From Teratosphaeria epicoccoides (taxonomy: Eukaryota; Ascomycota; Dothideomycetes; Mycosphaerellales; Teratosphaeriaceae): a DNA stretch of 64,000 nucleotides. The notes beneath the pieces are model-generated. The model worked only from the letters and a program-made list of their open reading frames with translations, was not told where the DNA came from and did not search any database. The stretch spans positions 496,001 through 560,000 of the forward strand of contig JADDMT010000008.1 in assembly GCA_021401465.1 (NCBI GenBank), read 5' to 3'. The stretch's first letter is position 1; each line of letters starts with the position of its first letter. A program made the translations under genes and the position numbers. Of the stretch, positions 56,606-64,000 are shown piece by piece.

Positions 56606-57681
56606 ATTGGTAAACACGTGTTTCTGATCGACGACGGGTCAATGGCGTCGACGCAGCGTGGATGCCGCTCCCAGCGCCACTGTTTTGTTGATTTTTTTTT
56701 CATAGTTCCAGATTGGGTCCGGAGTGTCAATTACGACGGCAATTGCATATTGGCTCGAGTGCGATTGGGCGTAGGCCCGTAGATGACGGGTGACGCCAAC
56801 ACTACTGATGTATGCACAACATGTGCACGTTTTGAAGCTTCTCAAACGCTTCCTGCTTGCTGCGAAGAAGTGGCGTTCTCGTAACAAGAATTACAATTTT
56901 GAAGAACGAGATCTTGACGCAAATCACAGTAGATGATCTGATCTGAACACCGTGAAAAGCCATCTGATCCGTCCACTTTTCCCTATTCCAATTGGTAAAG
57001 TGGAGTACAAGCCATCGGAATGCAGTTCCCTGTCCGCTGTCTCAGTCTATTCCCGCAATAATCACGAAGTCGTACTTGCAATCTGACACTTGCATCAAGC
57101 TGCTCGGATTAAGAACTTGTCAACATTACTGATATCAGCACATGTCTGCTTACGGCGGTCCAGGATGCTCGCAAAGACCAGGAGGTCAAGGCGAGTCAGC
57201 TTTCTGAGATAGATCTCATGCGGTAGCACTGTAGCGAGCTGACAGCACCAGTCAGGGGCATCGATCAAGGCATCAGAAAATGTGAGAGTAACTTGACCTA
57301 CTGCTGCCCAGGCTAAATTCGCGATGAATGGGTTCAGGATCATCCAAGGCTTCATTATCGCTTTTGATCTTGGGCTGTTGTCTCAGTGATTGGGGATAGC
57401 ACGAAAGGGTACAGAGATGTGCAAGATGAGAGGGGCCACGATGCTGGCAAAATGAGGCAAGAGCTTTCAGATCAGATTGTACTGAGGCATTGATACAGTC
57501 AGTGGCCGCAGCATGCACCGGGTGCTATCTTGATACATTCATGCCGCAACGGCGTTCCTACAAGTGCTCAGTGTGCCAATATAGAAATCTCTCGTAGGAT
57601 GTCTCGTACTGAAGGCTGGAAGTACTCATAACTATTAAGAATTCAGCAAAATCCCGCCGCCACCCACTGATCCACCAGCAG
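56606..57681. other. Convergent 3' region TOA1 / Clr5 gene
   Basis: About 1.1 kb containing both 3' ends and short unrecognised frames. No RNA gene or repeat seen. Confidence 0.45.
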
Positions 57682-59439
57682 CTAAGCGTACCCACCCTCC
57701 AGAACCACAACGAAAGTCGGCTTCTCACCCGCAGCATTGAGGTACACATCAAGGTCCTCGTTCGCAACCACGCCATGAGTGCCCTCCGTCCCGTCGTCAT
57801 TCTTAATGATCCCATGCACACTTGTGACGTTCGCAGCACCTGCTCTATTCCTCGCAGCCTGGTGGAGCGCCGGCACTGAACGCTGCTTCAAGTCGCCGTG
57901 CCAGATACGTGGGTGGTAACCGACGATATGAGAATCTGGTCCCAGGCGGAAGTCAACAGGGATCGGCTCGTCGAGAGCCGCCAGCGCCGGGTCAAGCTGC
58001 GGGTCGTTATCTTCCTTCCGTGGTCTGCCTCGTGGTTTGGGTTCTTTGGGTGGCTTGGGCGGTTTGATCCGCTTGGGAGGGACAGCGCGAGGCGGTCCTT
58101 TGGGTTTGGTCTGGGCTGGAAATGGCCCGGGAGCATGACCATCCTGTGCTTCGGACTTGGCCTTGTCATCGGAGTAGCGCTTGACAGCTTCACGACCGAG
58201 GAGGTCAATTGCTTTCATCTTCATCGGGTCGACCATACTTTCCGTGACAGCTTGAGTGAGGACGGGAGATAAGGCATGCCATTCGTTTCGCATCGCAGTC
58301 CAGTGTTCTTCGCCACACTCTTGACGGTTGGTGTAGCCTTCTCGGGCGAGAATGTCTTGGAACAGTTGGCGAACTTCTTTTGATGTTTTTGGGTTGAGAC
58401 CAAGCATATTGTTAGCTTCAGCGAGCTTCAATCTACCCTGATTCATGACGCGCATGCGCTTCGTCACGTCGAAGCAGATGTTATCCAAGGCAATGGTTTT
58501 CTTCTCCAGTTCTGGCTGGAGAGGATGCATCAGGGCGCTCAAGTGCATGTTCTCGCGAACTAGTCTGTCTTTGGCTTGTTGCCAGAGGCCATTCTCCAGT
58601 GCAAACTTCTTCCGCTCGATCCCGAGTTCGACGCAAATCTGCTCAAAGTCGGCACGTATCGCCATGTACATGTCGTTGTCTATGCGAAGACAAGTCTTGC
58701 ATTCAGTGAGAGTAGTCTCGCTATTGAAGGGTGAGTCGACAGCGGAACCGTCTGCTGGCAAATGGCCGTTGCTGCGAGCGCGCTTCTTCCGCTTCCGATT
58801 CGGCTGCGCCGGTTGGGTCTCTTGATGCATCTGAGTAACAGGCTGTGGGAGATGAGCGTGACTCTGCAGGGTCCAGCGATAGTCGTGCTGTGAGTGCAAC
58901 GCCATCAATGCATTTGCTCCGGCATCACAACCTCCAGTAGCGCCCTGGCCAGCATTTAGTGCGTACACATTGTCGACCGGCACTTGTTGCCGTGGCTCAT
59001 CTCTCTTCCTCTTGTTGCTGCTGCTGCTCGCGTCCGGACGATTCCCCCCCGAGCCCGAAGTCCCCTCGCGTCGCTTGAAGTCATTTTGCAATCGCAAGCG
59101 CCTAAACTCAATGTCACGGAGATGCCAGCCTTCGTCTTCCAAAGTTTCTCGGATCTCCTTGACGCGCAAATTCTGCTCCCACAGCTGCTTGATCCTTTCC
59201 ACGACCAAAGCTTCCTCATCCTTGGTCAAGCGCCGTATCCTCCGTGGGAAGCCCCATTTCTCGAGAAACTGCCTGCGGAACAAACGAGCGCTGGGGATCT
59301 CGCTTTCGGGGACGTTGAAGTGGTTGGCGAAGTATCGCACGATCTCGGGCGGCGACTTCTTCTGCTCGACATAGAGCTGATAGCAGATGTCCTTCTTGTC
59401 GTCCCAGTCATATTTGGGTGGTCGTCCACCGCTGCTCAT
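57682..59439 (-). CDS. Clr5-domain protein with AT-hook
   Basis: 585 aa in one exon from ATG 59439. The N-terminal Clr5 domain (about 8-60) reads YDWDDKKDICYQLYVEQKKS and then RLFRRQFLEKWGFPRR. A second helical block with VKEIRETLEDEGWHLRDIEF follows. Nuclear-localisation-like clusters NKRKRDE and NRKRKKRARS lie around 145-225. Near residues 466-474 is PRGRPRKED, a canonical AT-hook, inside a Pro/Lys-rich stretch. Clr5 in fission yeast takes part in heterochromatic silencing; the domain is abundant in filamentous fungi with mostly unknown roles. A DNA-binding chromatin function is a reasonable inference. Confidence 0.82.
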   Translation of the reverse strand: MSSGGRPPKYDWDDKKDICYQLYVEQKKSPPEIVRYFANHFNVPESEIPSARLFRRQFLEKWGFPRRIRRLTKDEEALVVERIKQLWEQNLRVKEIRETLEDEGWHLRDIEFRRLRLQNDFKRREGTSGSGGNRPDASSSSNKRKRDEPRQQVPVDNVYALNAGQGATGGCDAGANALMALHSQHDYRWTLQSHAHLPQPVTQMHQETQPAQPNRKRKKRARSNGHLPADGSAVDSPFNSETTLTECKTCLRIDNDMYMAIRADFEQICVELGIERKKFALENGLWQQAKDRLVRENMHLSALMHPLQPELEKKTIALDNICFDVTKRMRVMNQGRLKLAEANNMLGLNPKTSKEVRQLFQDILAREGYTNRQECGEEHWTAMRNEWHALSPVLTQAVTESMVDPMKMKAIDLLGREAVKRYSDDKAKSEAQDGHAPGPFPAQTKPKGPPRAVPPKRIKPPKPPKEPKPRGRPRKEDNDPQLDPALAALDEPIPVDFRLGPDSHIVGYHPRIWHGDLKQRSVPALHQAARNRAGAANVTSVHGIIKNDDGTEGTHGVVANEDLDVYLNAAGEKPTFVVVLEGGYA

Positions 59440-60074
59440 CTTGTCGCGGCAACAATAGATCTAGCACGGGTACGGAGAGCTGTATGTGCAAGACGGCAGA
59501 ACGTGGAGCTAAAGTACGCCCGTGAGCACGTGCCCAGTGGGGTCCGCTTGTGTAGTCAGCAACTCGCGTCAGCCCACGCGCTTTGATCGGGGACTCACAA
59601 ATAGGATTGACCAAAACCACCATTGCACGCTCGCCCTGCTGACCATAGGAATCGAAGTAGACTCAATCTGTGAAGTCCACACAACGTCGATTGGACGGGG
59701 ATGGGTGAGGAGCTTTTCGGACGCGACCCTCAGAGGCCGGAATTGTGCGTGGAAACGGGACCAATACCATGGCAGACAGAAAACAGATGCTTGGAACACA
59801 TCCAAAGAGCAAATCTTACCTGGCCACGTCACGTCTACGTTTCGTTGCCGCACATCGCACTGCGATCTGCTGCAATCACCTGCGATCACCTGCAACCATC
59901 TGCGGCCATGTGGGACCACCTGCGCTCGCATCTTTGGGTCTTGGTCTATCACAATCCGAATTGTCACTGTTTCGTGGCCCAGAGAACTCCCAAACACCAG
60001 GCTGTTTATGCCCTGAAGCCGGGACTGCATGCAGAACGCTCACAAATGCCGCTCAATGATCATCCCCTCTCCAA
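59440..60074. other. Promoter side of the Clr5 gene with a 10-bp repeat
   Basis: About 635 bases upstream of the Clr5 gene start and downstream of the methyltransferase stop. Apart from the short tandem repeat listed separately, nothing is recognised. Confidence 0.45.
59861..59930. repeat. 10-bp tandem repeat, about seven units
   Basis: Consecutive ten-base units follow the consensus TGCRATCACC (TGCGATCTGC, TGCAATCACC, TGCGATCACC, TGCAACCATC, TGCGGCCATG, TGGGACCACC, TGCGCTCGCA). The phase is kept across all units. The repeat sits about 420 bp upstream of the Clr5-domain gene. Confidence 0.75.
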
Positions 60075-61174
60075 TCAGTGTCGACTCGTAGGTGGCAAAG
60101 GCTTTCTTGCAGTCCAAACATGCCTACATGAACGGTCAGTACAACTCAACCCAGAATGCCGGTTGACTCACCATTCAAAATAGAAAGGATTCCTAGGCCG
60201 GTTGACCGCATCGCACAGCCTGCTGCCCAGGTCTTCCACGTCCTCTGGCGTATAGTTCAGATAACGCGTGAAGAGCTCCATCGACATGCCACTCCACGGA
60301 GCACCTTCATGGTAGCCCATGGTCTGCATCATGCCGTCTCGCATGTTCATCGCCATTTTATACTCCGCATCTGTGCGATATTCTTCTTGTGCTAGTGCGC
60401 CACATTTCAGCCGATATCTTCGATGCCGTACATCAACAAATCCGGCTTGCTGAAGATATATGCCCATCGAATGGTCATATGCAAATGGCTTTCGAATTTG
60501 CCGCGTGGCTGCGTCCATGTCCTGGTACCATTGCTGGAAAGCCTGGAGGTCATGCCGGTTTGGTCGTTCGTCATGTCGCGCGAACCAATCCATCTCCATG
60601 CCTTCGTAACAGCCACCAGGTCTGATATAAGCAAAAGCAGTACGAAAGTACTGTAACCAGTCGGAGACGCTTCCCAGCAATTGGGCGTGCCGAATCAGAT
60701 CGTAGGAATCTGGTTCAATCGGCCAATTTTGGGAGGACAGATCCCAAGGCGCGAAGAACTCGGCATTCGGGGCGGCCATTTCTGGTCGTGGCATGGTTCT
60801 TGCGATGTCAAAGCCTTTGACCGTGATCTTATCATTGGCGTCCGCGATTCCCATGACCCACCTGGGAGAGCATGTAAGTAAGCTGGCACGGATGCGACAG
60901 CAGAGATTGCACCTACCACCCGGTCCCACATCCGACATCGAGGATGCGGGCATGGTTTCTTCGCTCACCAAAGTTGGCAAACGTCATTCTACCCCCCATG
61001 AGATGGAGGTAGACGATCGTTGAAAGCATGTCAAGCCGTGTCAATTCGCGCTGAATGCTGAGGTCAGCGTTGGCTTCCTGTCGTTGCAATACGATCCCAA
61101 CCCACGTCATCACATGGATATGGATAGGCGTGCGAATATCGAGTCAGATACTGACGCCCGTTTCTCGTCGTCAT
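60075..61174 (-). CDS. LaeA-like SAM-dependent methyltransferase 1
   Basis: Four exons, 61106-61174, 60917-61050, 60172-60861 and 60075-60123, with introns of 55, 55 and 48 bp, give 313 aa. The first and last introns have CTGAC branch sites. The protein starts MTTRNGRQYLTRYSHAYPYP; the matching NGR-x-Y...YP-x-D-D element is the LaeA-family opening. Then LDMLSTIVYLHLMGG and the SAM motif ILDVGCGTGWW appear, followed by FFAPWDLSSQNWPIEPDSYD and LIRHAQLLGSVSDW. The last exon supplies the hallmark ending HVWTARKP. The open frame reaches further upstream without ATG, so an extra N-terminal exon is possible. LaeA-like proteins are nuclear methyltransferase-fold regulators or tailoring enzymes of secondary metabolism; which applies here is unknown. 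Confidence 0.85.
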
Positions 61175-63000
61175 CTCCGTCTGCGCCGCACTCGAAACGT
61201 GTGCATGCTGGCTCACTGGAAATGGGTTGTTCTGAGGCGCGTCGTTGTCGTTCAGCAAGCTCTGGACGCGGACTCTTTGACTGTCTTCTCGTCAGCACTG
61301 TTTTCATTCCGTGTTTGGCAGACGCAACGCTTGGCGCGGCACAGTATTCCCTGGGCGATGGTGTCATGCAAAGGACGCCTGAGCTGGGATCCTATGCACC
61401 GTAACAATTCAGAGCTGGCTGGCAGCGGCAGCCATGCATGACGGGTATCTGCCAGAGCCTCGAACGTGCAGCAAAGAGACTGGCATACCTCCCCATTGCC
61501 CACGTTCCACATGCTATCGCACCTGCTTCCTTGACAGCGAGGCGTACGTAGTAGATTGTGATTCGTGAATCGATTTTCTCAAGTGGTGAGCAATTGGCTA
61601 ACAGACTGCGAGACCATTGTGAACATGGGCTTCTAAGACGAAAACACCGCCAAAGGTTTCATAATTCTCGCGAAGCAGGCGGAACCTCCAATCAGCGCGG
61701 CGGCGGTAGGCTTTATGAGCCAAGTCTCACGAAACGGCCCAGGGCCCAGCAGCATGATTTAGGAGGAGGACAAGGTTGAGGGCGACCCTGCCGAGATGTT
61801 AGCCACGTTAGCGGGATCCAGGACACCTTCCTAGCGTTCTCCGCAGATCCCACGGCCGTGGGCTCGGGATATTTACCATCTGAGTCCCCAGCCGTCGACT
61901 CCTCTCGTGTCGCTTATCGCGGGTGCTGGTGGCGAGCACCCTCGGCCGCGAGCGGTGTGATGATGACTGTATGTATGCTCGTCTCGATGCAATCGCGCCC
62001 CGTTGCCGTACACTACATCATGCTCCATGGAACCCTTCTTGCCTACACAGCCAAAAAAGCCGGGCTATGCGCGACCCATAAATGCCGGCATATGCGGCTG
62101 CAGGTGACCGAGGTACGTAACTTGTCCTCGAGGCTGAGAAATACTTGCAAACGCGATATGCTGAGACTGTAGTTCGATTGCGACTCTCCTCATCGACCAC
62201 CTTGATCCCTCCAGATGTACATCTTGCTCGGAGCTAGATCTTGTGAGCTACCAGGCTGGGCCAATAGCAGACACTACCAATCTGTCGGCACGCGAGCAGG
62301 AGGTACGAGACTAGTCTCATCGGTAGTCGCTTGAACCTTGCAATTACATCTGGACGCTAAGTCAAGTAGGTTGCATCGCAACAACTCAACGTTGCCTCCT
62401 GCGATACCTACGTAAAGCACCGGATGAGGCTGCACTTTGGATATCAAGGCGATATGCGGATCCCTGCTATCACGCATGACCTGCCGACTCATTTGGATAC
62501 TACTACTGAAAGTCTACCGAAAGGGTCCGAAAGGGTGGATTGTACAGCACCGATGACGTCGATATACCTGTCATCATCACAAGGTTGATATCTCAGCGCG
62601 TTCTGGCTTGTGCGTGGGCCCTTGCACGTCCGCATACCTCACACCCAGCTATCCTACTCGTTGCAAAGCTGACCCGCAACAAGGTAGCATGCCAATGCTC
62701 TCAAAGGAGTCGACATGATCATCTCGGCATCTCCACCGTATACGGCATCCGGGTGCTCGAGCGCTCGATCTTGTTCCGTGGCGTCGGAATTTTGTGACGA
62801 GTCGAATACCACATATGAGACTTTAAGCCGAATTACACAGCCTGCCGGGTTCCCGCGATCCTTGCTCGCGGCTAGCGACAACTTAAGGCAGGCCGACGCA
62901 CATTGGAACAGCTCGGAATGACAAGACACACATCCTCCTCAGTGCGTTCCCGAGGGCTCTTTCCTGTTCCTATGCCGGTGTGCCGGGGGACGTGCTTCTT
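61175..63000. other. 1.8-kb intergenic region between methyltransferases
   Basis: Only short, unrecognised frames. The left end should hold the promoter, and perhaps a first exon, of methyltransferase 1. Confidence 0.4.
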
Positions 63001-64000
63001 CTAACGGACTCGACGCGCAGTAATAATCCGTCTGCTCCAGTCAGTCGTGATTGATCGAAGGGTACCATGCCAGACTCACATCCGATGATACATGTGAACA
63101 TTATGATCCTGCACGGGAATGTACATCGCCTCTTGCAGCCGCTCCACCTGCTCCCTTGTCCAGCCAAGCTGCCTTGTGAACAAGGCCATTGCAAGGCCAG
63201 AATAGCCTTCCAGCAACTTGCTCTCACTGCCCTCTTGGAGGAAGCTTTTGCCCAGACTGACAAGGAACCATTCCGAAATGTGGCGCTGAACTTTGCTAGT
63301 GCGCTGATCGGCCCAAGACTCTGCTCGAATGATCTCGTCGATTTCGAGCTCGAAGCCGGCATGTTCCAGCAATTGTCTCAGGTTCTCTGGGTAGACGATA
63401 GACTTTCCTGCACGCGCAGATGCAACCTGCATGCATGTCCACCAGAGCTGCATTGGAGAGCCCTGGTCCAGAGGAAGTGAATTGTCGTCACATCGAGGCT
63501 GCCAGTCCACCTCAACGATTTCCAGACGACCTGTCCCAAGAGCCAGATACCTGCGGGCTGTCGAGCATAGCGCGTACCAATCCGGCACGCTCCCGCAAAG
63601 CTGCTTCATATGGATGAAATCAAAATAGCCGGGAGGATAGCCCCAATCTGGAACCTCGAAGTCGAAGCTGCTTTTGCATCTGATCGCAGGACCCTTCGTT
63701 AGATATTGGGGCACGTCAGGATTCAGATCGATCCCGTGAAGCTCGGCGGACGGATACAGGGCCAGCATCTCGGTCAGCCAGAACCCACTTCCGTAGCCAA
63801 CATCGAGGACTTTCAATTGTAGCCCCCTTGACCGTAGTTCGGCTCGGTGTAGCCGGCGCTGCATTGCTGCCTTGTAGACGAGTAGATGGATGGTGTCCAA
63901 CCACTCACTCATTTTCTTGCGACACCATCAGCGGTCGTCCACCCGCAATAAGGAAAGGGTGCTCACCGCATCCACTGGAAAGAGATAGCCCGAGTCATTT
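63001..64000 (-). CDS. LaeA-like SAM-dependent methyltransferase 2 (5' end outside window)
   Basis: Visible exons: part of one at 63967-64000, then 63080-63915 and 63001-63031. The introns are 51 and 48 bp; the last has a GTGAGT donor, CTGAC branch and AGCAG acceptor. The visible protein begins NDSGYLFPVDA, then KMSEWLDTIHLLVYKAAMQR. The SAM motif is VLDVGYGSGFW, with Tyr where Cys is usual, followed by LHGIDLNPDVPQYL, PPGYFDFIHMKQLCGSVPDW and RLEIVEVDW. The last exon gives the ending IRIITARRVR, equivalent to the usual TARKP. The intron near 63.94 kb uses an AAG acceptor and is less certain. The start codon lies beyond position 64000. Confidence 0.83.

Noticed and set aside
59861..59930. Telomeric or subtelomeric repeat
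   Set aside because: Unit is TGCRATCACC, unlike the TTAGGG type, and housekeeping genes surround it.
61051..61105. Apparent frameshift in LaeA-like gene 1
   Set aside because: A 55-bp intron with GT donor, CTGAC branch and TTCAG acceptor restores the frame and the family sequence exactly.

Overview
The window is nuclear DNA of a filamentous ascomycete (Pezizomycotina), most likely a Dothideomycete. Genes are dispersed on both strands and carry short GT-AG introns of about 45-60 bp with CTAAC/CTGAC-like branch points. The products are typical fungal proteins: alpha-arrestin with a PPSY motif, a Clr5-domain factor, LaeA-like methyltransferases, a Fung_rhodopsin (PTH11-like) membrane protein, a UPF0658 Golgi protein and F-box-like proteins. 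The class-level placement is inference from protein flavour only.

Layout. 0-5 kb: two unrecognised low-complexity proteins and RRP7. 5-9 kb: a decayed stretch with a broken family 2 heme peroxidase, an 84-88 bp copied piece of a monooxygenase gene from 18 kb away, and a broken virginiamycin-B-lyase-like propeller gene. 9.6-16 kb: an F-box-like protein, the divergent housekeeping pair VMA10/PET117, and HRD3. 16.5-21.6 kb: a small unknown gene, an unresolved broken coding region, and a copper amine oxidase pseudogene that keeps its topaquinone motif. 22-31 kb: MDR reductase, Maf pyrophosphatase, FAD monooxygenase, mitochondrial lysyl-tRNA synthetase (MSK1) and UPF0658 protein. 31.5-36 kb: three small orphan or F-box-like genes, a possible V-ATPase subunit A exon relic and a rhodopsin-domain protein. 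38.5-42 kb: KIN4-type kinase. 44-49 kb: a GMC oxidoreductase and a PTS1-bearing FAD oxidoreductase, transcribed divergently. 50-59.5 kb: PAF-acetylhydrolase-like esterase, arrestin, TOA1 (TFIIA large subunit) and a Clr5/AT-hook factor. 60-64 kb: two LaeA-like methyltransferases in the same orientation, the second cut by the window end.

How the genes fit together. Most intact genes are housekeeping: V-ATPase, cytochrome oxidase assembly, ERAD, rRNA processing, mitochondrial translation, RNA polymerase II initiation. Between them are accessory stretches holding decayed secreted or oxidative enzymes. No transposon, tRNA, rRNA, CRISPR array or complete secondary-metabolite cluster was recognised. 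No gene set forms a clearly new system. The strongest unexpected signals are the copied monooxygenase fragment flanked by a 6-bp direct repeat, the repeated loss of oxidative enzyme genes, the LaeA-like pair and several short tandem repeats. Intron boundaries were placed by eye from splice signals, reading-frame continuity and family conservation.
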